From an uncultured Flavobacteriaceae bacterium (lineage in GTDB: Bacteria > Bacteroidota > Bacteroidia > Flavobacteriales > Flavobacteriaceae): a stretch of 64,000 nucleotides of DNA. Shown in pieces: positions 38,519 through 49,955 of the stretch (position 1 is the first letter of the stretch; the number at the start of each line of letters is the position of its first letter). The position numbers were made by a program, and so were the translations under genes. Under the pieces are notes generated by a model. The model searched no databases and had not been told where the DNA came from. It saw only the letters and a list, made by a program, of their open reading frames with translations. Location: assembly GCA_905181615.1 (NCBI GenBank), contig CAJIYH010000002.1, positions 372,001-436,000 on the forward strand, written 5' to 3'.

Positions 38519-38832
38519 GATTTTGAAATTATAATAACAGTAAGATACAGTTTCTTGAGCGACCCCAAGAAAGCTGCACGAAATAATTCCAATTTCTTTT
38601 ATTTGCCATTATTAATATTTAATTATTGTAAAGTAATATTTATAGTTAAATTATTTTTTTAAATCAAATGATGCCTCATCAAAATTTGGCTTTCTAAATC
38701 TTATTATTTCATTTGATGAAAAGCCATATTGCTCTTTCGGAATTCCTGCATCATCCAGAGCACTGTCAAATCGCTCGGATCAGTCATATTTTTTAGGGCT
38801 AAAAAAGGAGATGCCGACCACCTGACCGACCA

Positions 38833-38872
38833 CCAAAAAAACAAAACCCCGAAAACATTGAGCCTTCGGGGT
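38833..38872 (-). terminator. tmRNA terminator
   Basis: CCCCGAA (38847-38853) / TTCGGGG (38865-38871), followed on the minus strand by TTTTGTTTTTTT. Confidence 0.8.
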
Positions 38873-38879
38873 GTAATAG

Positions 38880-39273
38880 TGGAGTCGGAGGGAATCGAAC
38901 CCTCGTCCATACAAGCAATAGAAGAGCCTTCTACATGTTTAGTTATCATTTAGTTTTCGAAAATGTACTGACTGAAAACCGCCCACACATTTCTTAGTTC
39001 CTTTATTGAAAAATCTGACCGGAACCTCCAGACTTCGATGTTGACCTTTATGGTGCCTCTGGTTTGAACGCCGTCAACAAGGGCTTTCAAGAGACATCCG
39101 GCTTCTCAACCTGGTTGAGACTAGGCAGTGACTTACTATAATTCAGTCGCTTATGCAGCTAGAGCGTAGTTATTCTCGCCTATTAAAGGTTGAATCTTAG
39201 TTTTACGAGATGTGATTCATTGCTCGACATGCTTACTGTTCGATTGATCTTGCTGTCAAAACCAGTCGACCCC
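38880..39273 (-). ncRNA. ssrA: tmRNA (transfer-messenger RNA), tag peptide GENNYALAA
   Basis: Minus strand begins GGGGTCGACTGGTTTTGACAGC and encodes ggc gag aat aac tac gct cta gct gca taa; 3' end GGTTCGATTCCCTCCGACTCCA with encoded CCA. Confidence 0.95.
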
Positions 39274-39327
39274 ATTATTTCAAAGAAGCTGCTTAATTTA
39301 AGCAGGGTGTAAAAGTATATCTTTTAT

Positions 39328-40146
39328 TTAAAACTGATTGATAGTTTTTCTAATCTCTGTTAGTCTTGTTAACATTCCGTCTAATAAATCAAGCGAAAGC
39401 ATATTTGCTCCGTCACTTTTAGCTTGTGAAGGATTTGGGTGTGTTTCAATAAATAAACCATCCATATGGTTTACAATCCCTGCTCTGGCTATCGTTTCTA
39501 TAAGTTCTGGCCGACCTCCAGTTACTCCAGAGGCTTGGTTAGGTTGTTGTAAAGAATGAGTTACGTCTAATATTGTTGGAGCAACAGAACGCATTGCAGG
39601 AACCCCTCTAAAGTCTACAATAAGATCAGTATATCCAAATTGTGTTCCTCGATCGGTTATCCAAGCAGCATCGTTTCCGCTATCCTTGACTTTTTGAACC
39701 GCAAATTGCATACTCTCCGGACTCATAAATTGACCTTTCTTTAGGTTTACAACCTTTCCAGTTTTTGCAGCTGCAACCACTAAGTCGGTTTGTCGAACTA
39801 AAAATGCTGGAATTTGTAAAACATCTACATAAGCTGCAGCTTTTTCCGCATCCGCAGCCTCATGAATATCAGTTACCGTTGGTAAGTTCAATGTTTTTCC
39901 AATTTTCTGAAGAATTTCAAGAGCAGTTTCGTCTCCAATTCCTGTAAAACTGTCAATTCTGCTTCGGTTTGCCTTTTTAAAACTCCCTTTAAAAACAAAA
40001 GGAATGTCCAGTCGGTCTGTAATAGCCAATACTTTTTCAGCAATTTCAAACGCCATTACTTCACTCTCAATAGCGCAAGGCCCTGCTAGCAGAAAGAATT
40101 GATCACTGTTTTGGTGATTAATATTCGACAGTTTTGAAAAGTTCAT
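39328..40146 (-). CDS. kdsA: 3-deoxy-8-phosphooctulonate synthase
   Basis: FLLAGPCAIESEVMAFEIAE, FKGSFKKANRSRIDSFTG, DRGTQFGYTDLIVDFRGVPAMR, THPNPSQAKSDGANM. Confidence 0.95.
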   Translation of the reverse strand: MNFSKLSNINHQNSDQFFLLAGPCAIESEVMAFEIAEKVLAITDRLDIPFVFKGSFKKANRSRIDSFTGIGDETALEILQKIGKTLNLPTVTDIHEAADAEKAAAYVDVLQIPAFLVRQTDLVVAAAKTGKVVNLKKGQFMSPESMQFAVQKVKDSGNDAAWITDRGTQFGYTDLIVDFRGVPAMRSVAPTILDVTHSLQQPNQASGVTGGRPELIETIARAGIVNHMDGLFIETHPNPSQAKSDGANMLSLDLLDGMLTRLTEIRKTINQF

Positions 40147-40267
40147 AAAATGTTTTTTGTAAAAGTAAAGTTTTTAGTTGAATACCCTATAAATTCGAAA
40201 CCTTAAACTTTTAGCTAAAAGCTGAATATATAAGGTTATATTTGCGCGATTAAAAAAATAAACACAG

Positions 40268-42067
40268 ATGTCCAAAATTAAAAACATTGCAATAATTGCA
40301 CACGTTGACCATGGTAAAACTACCTTGGTAGATAAGATTATGCATCATTGCGAGCTTTTCAGAACCAATCAGAATACCGGGGATTTAATTCTGGACAATA
40401 ATGATTTGGAAAGAGAACGTGGAATTACGATTCTTTCTAAGAACATTTCTGTAATGTACAAAGACACAAAGATTAATATTATCGATACTCCTGGTCACGC
40501 CGATTTTGGTGGTGAAGTTGAGCGTGTGTTGAATATGGCTGACGGTGTTTTACTTCTTGTTGATGCTTTTGAAGGACCAATGCCACAAACTCGCTTTGTA
40601 TTACAAAAGGCAATCGATTTAAAGTTAAAACCCATTGTTGTTGTTAATAAAGTTGATAAAGAAAACTGTACTCCAGAAGAAGTTCATGAGTCTGTTTTTG
40701 ATTTAATGTTCGAATTAGGAGCAGAAGAGTGGCAATTAGATTTCCCAACAGTTTACGGTTCTGCAAAGAACAATTGGATGAGTGAAGATTGGAGAAATCA
40801 AACTGAAAACGTAGAGCCTTTATTGGATATGGTTTTGAAACACGTTCCAGATCCAAAAGTAGAAGAAGGAACACCACAGCTCCTCATAACTTCCTTAGAC
40901 TTTTCCGCTTATACAGGTCGAATAGCTATTGGACGCTTGCAAAGAGGTACACTTACTGCTAATATGCCGGTAAGTTTAGTAAATAGAGAAGGAACAATTA
41001 CTAAAGCTCGAATCAAAGAATTGAATTTATTTGATGGTTTGGGACGACAAGAAGTTGAAGAAGTAAAAGCAGGAGATATTTGTGCTCTTATAGGGCTAGA
41101 AAATTTTGAAATTGGTGATACAGTTGCAGATGCCCTTGAGCCAGAAGCACTTCCTACTATTGCAATAGACGAACCAACAATGAGCATGTTGTTTACAATT
41201 AACGATTCTCCATTTTTTGGGAAAGACGGAAAATTTGTAACTTCAAGACACATCAAAGACCGTTTAGAAAAAGAATTAGAAAGAAACCTTGCAATGCGCC
41301 TGGAAAATACCGACTCTGCCGATAAATTCATTGTTTTTGGAAGAGGAGTACTTCACTTGTCTGTTTTAATTGAAACAATGAGAAGAGAAGGGTATGAACT
41401 TCAAATTGGACAACCACAAGTAATTATAAAAGAAATTGACGGTAAAAAGCATGAGCCTATCGAAGAATTAACCATTGATTTACCTGAGAGTGTTTCTGGT
41501 AAGGCGATTGAAATGGTTACTCTTAGAAAAGGCGAAATGTTGAGTATGACTCCTAAAGGAGAACGCATGGTTTGTGAGTTTTTAATGCCTTCTAGAGGCA
41601 TTATAGGTCTAAGAAACCAATTGCTTACTGCAACTGCTGGAGAGGCAATTATGAATCACAGATTCAAAGAGTTTCAGCCGTTTCGTGGAGTAATTCCTGG
41701 ACGAAACAATGGATCTCTTATTTCAATGGAAAAAGGAAATGCAATTCCTTATTCATTAGATAAGTTGCAAGAGCGTGGAAAATTCTTTGTTGCTCCAAAT
41801 GAAGAAATTTATACCGGACAAGTTATCGGTGAAAATTCTCGTGCAGACGATATGGTTGTTAATGTTACCAAAACTAAAAAGTTATCAAATGTTCGTTCTT
41901 CAGGAACGGATGATAAAGTTCGTTTAGCTCCTCCAATTAAATTTTCTTTAGAAGAAGCTTTAGAATATATACAAGGGGATGAGTACGTGGAAGTAACTCC
42001 AAAAAGCATGCGATTACGTAAAGTTTATCTTGATGAGAATCAAAGAAAACGCATGACAGGAAAATAA
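40268..42067 (+). CDS. typA: Translational GTPase TypA/BipA
   Basis: [46 protein letters not shown]; full-length 599 aa. Confidence 0.96.
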   Translation: MSKIKNIAIIAHVDHGKTTLVDKIMHHCELFRTNQNTGDLILDNNDLERERGITILSKNISVMYKDTKINIIDTPGHADFGGEVERVLNMADGVLLLVDAFEGPMPQTRFVLQKAIDLKLKPIVVVNKVDKENCTPEEVHESVFDLMFELGAEEWQLDFPTVYGSAKNNWMSEDWRNQTENVEPLLDMVLKHVPDPKVEEGTPQLLITSLDFSAYTGRIAIGRLQRGTLTANMPVSLVNREGTITKARIKELNLFDGLGRQEVEEVKAGDICALIGLENFEIGDTVADALEPEALPTIAIDEPTMSMLFTINDSPFFGKDGKFVTSRHIKDRLEKELERNLAMRLENTDSADKFIVFGRGVLHLSVLIETMRREGYELQIGQPQVIIKEIDGKKHEPIEELTIDLPESVSGKAIEMVTLRKGEMLSMTPKGERMVCEFLMPSRGIIGLRNQLLTATAGEAIMNHRFKEFQPFRGVIPGRNNGSLISMEKGNAIPYSLDKLQERGKFFVAPNEEIYTGQVIGENSRADDMVVNVTKTKKLSNVRSSGTDDKVRLAPPIKFSLEEALEYIQGDEYVEVTPKSMRLRKVYLDENQRKRMTGK

Positions 42068-42093
42068 AAATAAATTTATTTATACTATCAAAC

Positions 42094-42128
42094 AAGCCTA
42101 GAGAGTAATCTTTAGGCTTCGTTTTTTT
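42094..42128 (+). terminator. typA terminator overlapping the 3' end of convergent ftsE
   Basis: AAGCCTA-N12-TAGGCTT then c-g-TTTTTTT. Confidence 0.7.
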
Positions 42129-42798
42129 GAACTACTTCGTAAATTTTTCCCGCATCACACCGAAGTATTTTTCCGGGAAACTTCACAATCATATTGTAAT
42201 CATGGGTTGCCATAATAATAGTCATTCCTTTTTGGTGTAAACCTCTAAAAACCTCCATTATCTCTAGGCTAGTCTGCGGGTCTAAGTTTCCAGTTGGTTC
42301 GTCTGCTATGATAAGTTCAGGTTCATTAAGTAACGCGCGAGCAATTGCTACACGCTGTTGTTCACCTCCCGAAAGTTCAAATGCATATTTTCCTGAAATG
42401 CCAACAACTCCCAAAGAATCTAATACTTCTTCTATACGTTCTTTTATTTCTTTTTTATCTTTCCAACCTGTTGATTTGAGAACAAAACTTAGATTTTCAA
42501 AAATTGAACGATCGGAGAGAAGCTTGAAATCTTGAAAAACAACACCTAATTTTCGTCGTAAGAAAGGAATTTCACGCTGTTTGATTTCAGCTAAATTAAA
42601 ATCCGAAACTCTTCCAGTTCCTGATTGAAGAGGAAGGTCAGCATAAAGCGTTTTGATTAAGCTACTTTTCCCAGTCCCCGTTTTTCCAATTAAAAAAGTG
42701 AAATCACCTTGTTGAACCTCAAGATTTACATTACTCAAAATTGTTTGTTTATTTTGAATAATCGTGGCATTTTCAAATTGAACTAAGGGTAATTTCAT
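42112..42798 (-). CDS. ftsE: Cell division ATP-binding protein FtsE
   Basis: [18 protein letters not shown] Walker [34 protein letters not shown]; small (228 aa) ABC ATPase. Confidence 0.88.
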   Translation of the reverse strand: MKLPLVQFENATIIQNKQTILSNVNLEVQQGDFTFLIGKTGTGKSSLIKTLYADLPLQSGTGRVSDFNLAEIKQREIPFLRRKLGVVFQDFKLLSDRSIFENLSFVLKSTGWKDKKEIKERIEEVLDSLGVVGISGKYAFELSGGEQQRVAIARALLNEPELIIADEPTGNLDPQTSLEIMEVFRGLHQKGMTIIMATHDYNMIVKFPGKILRCDAGKIYEVVQKNEA

Positions 42799-42962
42799 GT
42801 GATTTTTTAATTGGTCATTTCAAAGAAAACCCTAAAGTGATTTTCTCCGGTTCATGTAAAAATAGAAACAAATTAGACGTCCCGAAATTTTTTGTTGATA
42901 ATTTATACTTTAAAAAAAAATACTACGTTTTAAAAATAGGAACTTAAGCTTAACTTTAACCC

Positions 42963-45900
42963 ATGCTAAGAATCAACATTAACAAAGCTTTTCTTATTTA
43001 TTTTGTATTCTTATCTATATCGTGTTCAGCGGTTTGGGCTCAGATGGGTGTAAATAAAATTCCTCAAACTCAAGCTTCTTATTATTTTGGATCTGATAAT
43101 TTTAGTTTAGCCAGTCAGTATTTTAATTTAATTGATTTTTACCCTTCACTAAGTGAATATTCTACTGCCGCAGGTTTCTATAAAATAGCTACTGATTTAC
43201 GTTTAAACAGGCCTGGTGCAGAAAAAAAACTTTCTGCTTTCATGACTGAAAATCCAACAAGTTATTTGTCTGAAACTGCATACTATGATTTAGCAACGTA
43301 CTATTTTGAAAATGGGAAATATACCTACGCCTTAAAGTGGTTTAATAAGATTAAAGCGACTGATGTAGCCTCAGATAAAAGAAATGATTATTTCTTCAAT
43401 AGGGGTTATGCTTTGTTTGCGTCCAAGCGTTTTAAACAAGCTGAGACTTATTTTAAAAAAGTTGAAGATGTTGAGAAATACCAATTTGATGCCAGTTACT
43501 ACCTTGGATACATTGCTTATCAATTAGATGATTATGATGAAGCTGCAGAGAAATTTAATAAAGTAACAGTTAATCAAAACGACACTACCGTTGGTTACTT
43601 TCAAGCCAACATGAATTTTAATTTAGGAAGGTTCGAACAAGCCATAGTTATTGCAAGAACAAGTCTTGAAGATGCTAACAAAAATCTAACTTCCGAACTT
43701 TCAAAAATAATAGGTGAAAGCTATTTTAATCTTAATGATTTTAATTCTGCGCTTCCATACCTTGAAGTTTATAAAGGTAAAAAGGGTAAATGGTCCAATA
43801 CTGATTTTTATCAACTAGGATACACCTACTTCAGGCTTGGTGAGTATGAAAACGCCATTAAACAGTTTAATAAAATTATTTCTGGTAAGAATGTAGTGGC
43901 TCAAAACGCCTATTATCATTTAGCAGATTGCTATCTAAAAATGGATAAAAAGACCCAAGCTTTGAATGCTTTCAAAAGTGCAGCTTCCCTAAAATTTGAT
44001 GCTGTGATTTCTGAAGATGCATTATTGAATTATGCTCGCTTGAGCTATGAAATAGGTAATGCCTATAAAAATCCATCTTTACTTTTGGCTTCTTTTGTAG
44101 ATCAATATCCTATGAATAAAGCTGTACCTGAAATTGAAGAACTTTTAATTGATTCTTATGTCAATTCTAGGAATTTTAATGCAGCTATAAAAATTTTAAA
44201 TAAAAAATCAGGAAGTCAATACGATGATGCGCTACAAAAAGTAAATTACTTAAAAGCAGTTTCTCTTTTTCAAAGTGGCTTGTATGAAGATGCTGTTAAA
44301 TTTTTTAATCAGTCCTTAAAAACAAACAAAGATAAGACAATTGAAGCAAATTGTTTGTATTGGAGTGCTCTTGCCAAATACGAGCTAAATGATTTTCAAG
44401 CTGTTCTTTCGGATTTAAATACCTTTAGATCTCATCCTTTTGCAAGGAAAGTTTTAGGATATAATAACCTTAATTATCATATGGGTTATGCTAATTTTAA
44501 ACTTAAAAATTACGAAAAATCCAAGGCTTTATTTGAAGCTTATCTAAAACAAGAAAACCTTTCTGTTTCATACAAAAGAGATACATTTTTGCGTCTGGGA
44601 GATGGTTATTTTGTCTTAGGGAAATACTGGCCTGCAATGGAGGCTTATGAAAAAGCTATTGTGATGGACGTTACAAAAGGAATGTATGCGCTCTATCAAA
44701 AGGCATTGAGTTATGGTTTTGTAGAACGAAATCTCCAGAAAATAGAAGCACTAAATCAGCTGATAATAACATATCCCAATACCTCTTTACTTGATGACGC
44801 CTATTTTCAATTAGCTCTTGCCTATACTAGGAATAATACCAACATCAAAGCTATTGAGACATACGATATTCTCGTAGCGGATTATTCTCAAAGCCCTTAT
44901 CGTTCTCGTTCATTATTGAATAAAGGATTAATTTTGTATAATACAGAATCCCTGAATGATGCACTGGGAGTTTTAAAACAATTGATTCAAGAGTATCCAA
45001 ATGAAGAAGTCGCACAGCAAGCACTTAAGACTGCAAAAGAGATTGCCATAGATTTAGCAGAAGTTGAGGATTTTACCCGCTGGGTTAAGCAATTAAAAGG
45101 TGTAACTCTTGAGGATAATGAGTTGGAACGCGCTGCGTTTACATCTGCTGAACGCCTTTTCAATGATAACAAGAAAAAAGCCGCACAGAAAGCATTGACT
45201 GCTTATTTAAGCAACTATCCCCAGGGAGCAAATCAATTACAAGTTTCGTTTTTGTCTGCAGAACTTTATTTTCAAGAGGAGAAGTGGGAAGAAGCAATCG
45301 AACAATATCAAGCAGTATTGGATCAACCTATTCAAGAATATACCGAACAATCACTGGTTAGGATTACGCAAGCATTAATAAATAGCGATCAAGAGTCTCG
45401 TGCCTTATCCTATTGGAAAACTCTTGATGAACTTGCTCAATTCCGAGAAAACAAACGCTATGCTTTGTTTAATTTAATGCAATTGTATTTTGAGCAAAAG
45501 GAATATTCAGAAGCAATTTCCTGTGCAGAGCGCGCAATAGAATTGAAGCAATTAGATCAAAAAATCAAATGGGATGCCTACAGAATTATAGCACAATCGA
45601 GTATAAAACTCAAAAAGATAGAGAAAGCAAAAGGTGCTTATGCTGAACTTGAAAACGCCCCCGATGCATCTTTGGCTGTCGAAGCGCTTTATTTTAATGC
45701 AAACCAAAAACATTTAGTTCACGAATATGAAGCTTCCAATTTGTTAATCGAGAGAATTGCAAAAGACTTTGGTAATTATCCAGAATGGGGAGCCAAGAGT
45801 TTGTTGTTGATGTCTCAGAACTTTTATCAGTTAGATGATGCCTTTCAGGCTTCATTTATATTAGAATCTATTTTAACTAATTTCACTCAATTTCCAGAAA

Positions 45901-45998
45901 TAATTAAGCAAGCACAATTGGATTTAGAAAATTTAAAATCAATTGAATCTAAGAACAATTCATCCATTAAAGTCGAAGAAGCAAATGAAAATTCATAA
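42963..45998 (+). CDS. Large TPR-repeat protein, secreted or periplasmic
   Basis: Many TPR units such as AYYHLADCYLKMDKKTQALNAFKSAASL; 1011 aa. Confidence 0.88.
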   Translation: MLRININKAFLIYFVFLSISCSAVWAQMGVNKIPQTQASYYFGSDNFSLASQYFNLIDFYPSLSEYSTAAGFYKIATDLRLNRPGAEKKLSAFMTENPTSYLSETAYYDLATYYFENGKYTYALKWFNKIKATDVASDKRNDYFFNRGYALFASKRFKQAETYFKKVEDVEKYQFDASYYLGYIAYQLDDYDEAAEKFNKVTVNQNDTTVGYFQANMNFNLGRFEQAIVIARTSLEDANKNLTSELSKIIGESYFNLNDFNSALPYLEVYKGKKGKWSNTDFYQLGYTYFRLGEYENAIKQFNKIISGKNVVAQNAYYHLADCYLKMDKKTQALNAFKSAASLKFDAVISEDALLNYARLSYEIGNAYKNPSLLLASFVDQYPMNKAVPEIEELLIDSYVNSRNFNAAIKILNKKSGSQYDDALQKVNYLKAVSLFQSGLYEDAVKFFNQSLKTNKDKTIEANCLYWSALAKYELNDFQAVLSDLNTFRSHPFARKVLGYNNLNYHMGYANFKLKNYEKSKALFEAYLKQENLSVSYKRDTFLRLGDGYFVLGKYWPAMEAYEKAIVMDVTKGMYALYQKALSYGFVERNLQKIEALNQLIITYPNTSLLDDAYFQLALAYTRNNTNIKAIETYDILVADYSQSPYRSRSLLNKGLILYNTESLNDALGVLKQLIQEYPNEEVAQQALKTAKEIAIDLAEVEDFTRWVKQLKGVTLEDNELERAAFTSAERLFNDNKKKAAQKALTAYLSNYPQGANQLQVSFLSAELYFQEEKWEEAIEQYQAVLDQPIQEYTEQSLVRITQALINSDQESRALSYWKTLDELAQFRENKRYALFNLMQLYFEQKEYSEAISCAERAIELKQLDQKIKWDAYRIIAQSSIKLKKIEKAKGAYAELENAPDASLAVEALYFNANQKHLVHEYEASNLLIERIAKDFGNYPEWGAKSLLLMSQNFYQLDDAFQASFILESILTNFTQFPEIIKQAQLDLENLKSIESKNNSSIKVEEANENS

Positions 45999-47733
45999 AC
46001 AACAGTTCAAAGCAAGCCTTTGGATTGGTTTGTTATTCAGCTTCTTTACTATTTTTGGGCAGGAGGATGAGGTTACTATTGGAGTTCAAGAAGTAACCGT
46101 GATCAAATCCTATACACCAAGCTTGTCCGAAGTTTATAAAATAAGAGAACAGCCCCTAGTTATTGATTCAATCGGGAGAGAAAAGCGGAAGTTGAACTAT
46201 TCTATATTTTCAATACCAGTAGCCTCAACTTTTATTCCATCTAAGGGGTCTGCTAAAGTGCTTCAAAAAAAGAAGTCAACCCCGAAATATAATGCTACCT
46301 TAAGTTCTGGATTTGGAAATTTTAATAATTTCATTTTAGACCATTCTGCTCAAATCAATCTGGATAGAAGACAGCAAGTTAGTTGGTTGGTCCATTTCAA
46401 TGGGTTATTTAAAGACTTGCCAGAGCCAATTCTTTCAACAAAACAAAGCGCAGCACTTTTTCACCTTAGTTATAGCAAAAGCACTAACTCGATGACTTCA
46501 TTGTCTCAATTATCTTTTAGATCACACAATCAAAATTTTTACGGCCTAAATGAGCCTATTGAAGATGAAGTTATTTTATCAAACTTAAACCCTAAGCAGC
46601 GTATAAATTACATTTCTATAAAGTCTGATTGGCAGTGGTATAGTTCTATTTTAAAAGAAGCATCTATTACAGCCCATTTAACAACAGATAGTTTTAGTAC
46701 AAATGAACTTCAGTTAAAGCTAAAATCAAAGTTTCAAATAAGCTTTGGTTCAATTGCAATTAATTTAGACCCAAGCATTAGTTACTTAAATAATAAGTTT
46801 GCTTCAGAATACTATTCAAACGAAACTAGTTCTTTTGCTTCAGGAATTTCTAAAATAAATTTATTTGTGAGCTCAGGTGCTAATCGCTTTAAGTTTAAAG
46901 CTGGGGCCGCAGCTGTTTATGGATTTGGAGATGACTTTAATGAAAAGGGCCTATTTCTACTTCCGCTTTTGGACTTGTCTTACAAACCTAAAAAAGGCAA
47001 CTTAACCCCTTTTTTAAAGCTTTCAGGGGATTTTAATCAAAACAGTTTTAGATCATTTTCGGATGAAAATCCATTTGTAGCACCTGCAATAATACTTAAA
47101 AATACTGAAGTGCCTTATGCAGTTGAATTGGGAACAAGAACCAAGTTAGTCTCTGGTTGGGAGTTTACTATGAATGCCTATTACCAAAAGGCAAATAATG
47201 CTCCTTTTTTTAGAAGTTTTGGATACGACAATAGCAACGAACAATTTATTGCTTTTAGATACGGAAATTCATTTGAAGTTATCTATGGAGAACTGGAGCA
47301 GTTTGGATTTGACACCTCTGTTTTAGCTGCTTTTAAAAACGGGGGCTCTTTATCTCTTCAGGCACATTGGAGAGACTATTCAGTAGAAGAAACTGAAGCT
47401 TGGAATATGCCTGAATTACAGTTTGATTTTAAGGCAAATATTAAGATGTTTAATAAAATATTTATCCAACCAAATATTATGTTTATTGGTGCTAGGAAAA
47501 ATTCATACCGAGAACGCTTTTTAGTTCAGAATCCTCAAGATGCTCCATTCATGGAAGCAGATCTTCCTTCTTTTGTGAATGCAGAAGTAAAAGTCACTTA
47601 CCAATTAACTGACAGATGGGAATTATATGTAAAAGGTGAGAATATTTTCAACGCTCCAGAATTTCGTTGGGTAAACTATCAAGCTTATGGGGCAAGATTT
47701 CTTTCAGGAGTTCGTTATAATTTTGACTTATAA
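45985..47733 (+). CDS. Outer-membrane beta-barrel protein (TonB-dependent-receptor-like C-terminus)
   Basis: Likely start MKIHKQQFKASLWIGLLFSFFTIFGQ; ends in WELYVKGENIFNAPEFRWVNYQAYGARFLSGVRYNFDL; overlaps the TPR gene by 14 bp. Confidence 0.78.
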   Translation: MKIHKQQFKASLWIGLLFSFFTIFGQEDEVTIGVQEVTVIKSYTPSLSEVYKIREQPLVIDSIGREKRKLNYSIFSIPVASTFIPSKGSAKVLQKKKSTPKYNATLSSGFGNFNNFILDHSAQINLDRRQQVSWLVHFNGLFKDLPEPILSTKQSAALFHLSYSKSTNSMTSLSQLSFRSHNQNFYGLNEPIEDEVILSNLNPKQRINYISIKSDWQWYSSILKEASITAHLTTDSFSTNELQLKLKSKFQISFGSIAINLDPSISYLNNKFASEYYSNETSSFASGISKINLFVSSGANRFKFKAGAAAVYGFGDDFNEKGLFLLPLLDLSYKPKKGNLTPFLKLSGDFNQNSFRSFSDENPFVAPAIILKNTEVPYAVELGTRTKLVSGWEFTMNAYYQKANNAPFFRSFGYDNSNEQFIAFRYGNSFEVIYGELEQFGFDTSVLAAFKNGGSLSLQAHWRDYSVEETEAWNMPELQFDFKANIKMFNKIFIQPNIMFIGARKNSYRERFLVQNPQDAPFMEADLPSFVNAEVKVTYQLTDRWELYVKGENIFNAPEFRWVNYQAYGARFLSGVRYNFDL

Positions 47734-47889
47734 CCACACGTATATATTCAAATAAACATAAAATACTTTGCATCAATTTATTAGTTTAGAATGTCGTTAA
47801 TTGAACATTATTAGTACAGTTGTATTGTGTGTCAAACCCAGAGATTAATCTACTTTACATAATTGAAATACGAGATACTATGAATAATT

Positions 47890-48108
47890 ATGAAGCCAAT
47901 GAGCCTCAAAATAATTGTTGGTAAACAAATATGCGTATTGCGTAAGCGTTTTAAATTAACACAAGCATCACTTGCTTCTCTTGCAGGAATGGAAGAAAGT
48001 GCTCTCCAGAGGGTCGATGCGGGAAGGATAAACCCAACTATTAAAACATTATACAAAGTAGCCAACGCTTTAAATATTGAGCTTAAAGTTTTGTTCGAAA
48101 CTTTGTAA
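47890..48108 (+). CDS. Small XRE/HTH_3 transcriptional regulator
   Basis: KQICVLRKRFKLTQASLASLAGMEESALQRVDAGRINPTIKTLYKVANALNIEL. Confidence 0.82.
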   Translation: MKPMSLKIIVGKQICVLRKRFKLTQASLASLAGMEESALQRVDAGRINPTIKTLYKVANALNIELKVLFETL

Positions 48109-48170
48109 AACTCCTATATTCAATTATTATTTTTTTAGCTTACATTTGTTTTTAAGTCAAAATAGTTCAA

Positions 48171-49799
48171 ATGAAACAAGCTTTTTTATTATTCCTTAGC
48201 TCCATTCTATTATTGTCTTGTTCTTCGCCAGAAGCAGATCTAATTATTCACAACGCGGTTGTTTATACAGTTAATAAAGATTTTGAAAAAGCTACTGCTG
48301 TTGCTGTTAAAAACGGCAAGTTTATAGCTGTAGGCGGGGAAGATTTAATAGAATTATACTCCGCTAAAAGTATTGTTGATCTCAATGGTTTTCCAATTTA
48401 TCCAGGTTTCATAGACGCTCACTGTCATTTTTATAACTTTGGATTATTACAACAACAATTAGACTTAAGTGGAACCAAGAGTTTTGAGGAAGTAATTCAA
48501 AGAATAACAGGATATGTTGAATCTAATCCTGGAGTTCCAGTTTTAGGACAGGGTTGGGATCAAAATACATGGGAGATTAAAGAATATCCAACCAAAGAAA
48601 TATTAGATCAACGTTTTCCAAATGAATTGATTGCTGTTAAGCGGGTAGACGGCCATGCGCTTTTGGTAAATCAAAAAGTTCTCGATTTAGCAGGAATTGA
48701 CTCATCGACAGAAGTAGATGGAGGTGTTGTTGTTCGGGTTGATGGCGCTCTAACGGGTGTTTTAATTGACAATGCAATGGACTCAGTCTATCAAGCCTTG
48801 CCTAAACCCACAATAAAGCAACAGGAAGAAGCTCTATTGGCTGCACAGAAAATTTGTTTTCAAAACGGATTAACTACTGTTGATGATGCTGGACTTGATA
48901 AAGAGCAGTTAGAATTGATTGAGAGTATGCAAAAAAGAAATATTCTTGATATTCGTGTTTATGGAATGATTAGTAATACACCGGAAAATTTAGAATACTA
49001 CTTAGATAAAGGCCCAATAAAGACGGAAAGGTTGAACATTCGATCGGTAAAAGTTTATGCTGACGGAGCTTTAGGGAGTAGAGGAGCTGCCTTAAAAAAG
49101 GATTATTCAGATCATAAAGGAAACCGAGGTTCTTTTGTAACACCAGTTGAAGAAATAAAAGCATTGGCGTTTATTTTAGCAAAAAAAGGTTTTCAGATGA
49201 ATACACATGCAATTGGAGACGCTGCCAATCATGAAGTCTTAAATGCATACAAGAAAGCACTAACAATTGATCCGGATCCAAGATGGAGAATTGAGCACGC
49301 TCAAGTTGTTTCCGAAATAGACAGAGAGTTTTTTGGGAGTAAGATATTGCCCTCAATTCAACCTACGCATGCTACAAGTGACATGTTTTGGGCTGATGAG
49401 CGCTTAGGAGAAGGTCGAATTAAAAATGCCTATGCATATAAAACTTTGTTGGATTGGTCTGGAAGAGTTGCTTTAGGAACTGATTTCCCAGTTGAAAATG
49501 TAAGTCCCTTAAAAACTTTTTATGCATCTGTAGCTAGAACAACAGAAAAGCAACTTCCCCTTGGTGGTTTTCAAATTGAAGATGGATTAACTAGAACGGA
49601 AGCTTTAAAAGGAATGACTATTTGGGCAGCTTATGCAAACTTTGAAGAAGAAATCAAAGGAAGTATCGAGGTAGGTAAGATGGCGGATATGGTTATACTT
49701 AAGGAAGATATAATGGAAATTGACATCAACACAGTAACTAATATTGATGTTGTTGCAACTATAGTCGATGGGGTTATCGTTTATCGAGCTTCTAAATAA
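48171..49799 (+). CDS. YtcJ-like amidohydrolase lipoprotein
   Basis: SCSSPEADLIIHNAVVYTVNKDFEKATAVAVKNGKFIAVG; PGFIDAHCHFYNFG; DADGALGSRGAALKKDYSDH-type motif. Confidence 0.9.
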   Translation: MKQAFLLFLSSILLLSCSSPEADLIIHNAVVYTVNKDFEKATAVAVKNGKFIAVGGEDLIELYSAKSIVDLNGFPIYPGFIDAHCHFYNFGLLQQQLDLSGTKSFEEVIQRITGYVESNPGVPVLGQGWDQNTWEIKEYPTKEILDQRFPNELIAVKRVDGHALLVNQKVLDLAGIDSSTEVDGGVVVRVDGALTGVLIDNAMDSVYQALPKPTIKQQEEALLAAQKICFQNGLTTVDDAGLDKEQLELIESMQKRNILDIRVYGMISNTPENLEYYLDKGPIKTERLNIRSVKVYADGALGSRGAALKKDYSDHKGNRGSFVTPVEEIKALAFILAKKGFQMNTHAIGDAANHEVLNAYKKALTIDPDPRWRIEHAQVVSEIDREFFGSKILPSIQPTHATSDMFWADERLGEGRIKNAYAYKTLLDWSGRVALGTDFPVENVSPLKTFYASVARTTEKQLPLGGFQIEDGLTRTEALKGMTIWAAYANFEEEIKGSIEVGKMADMVILKEDIMEIDINTVTNIDVVATIVDGVIVYRASK

Positions 49800-49955
49800 C
49801 AGTGCAATTAAGATTATTAGGTAAAGAACTAAATAAATATCTTATTATTTAATAAATTAATCATTAATCTATTTTTAGTTTAATTAATAAATCAAAAATA
49901 TTAATTAGATTTATATAAGCAATTTTAATATTACATTTGATTAAAATTTATAATT

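Noticed and set aside
38704-38953. ORFs 38704-38949 (-) and 38729-38953 (+)
   Set aside because: They run into the 3' end of tmRNA (GGTTCGATTCCCTCCGACTCCA) and its terminator; composition is not protein-like in those frames.
40644-42009. Minus ORFs inside typA (77, 140, 66, 66 aa)
   Set aside because: Antisense to a full-length conserved GTPase gene.
45943-47733. Novel TPR-plus-barrel secretion pair
   Set aside because: The overlap and pairing of a large TPR protein with an outer-membrane barrel protein looks like ordinary conserved Bacteroidota gene order, so I do not claim a new system.
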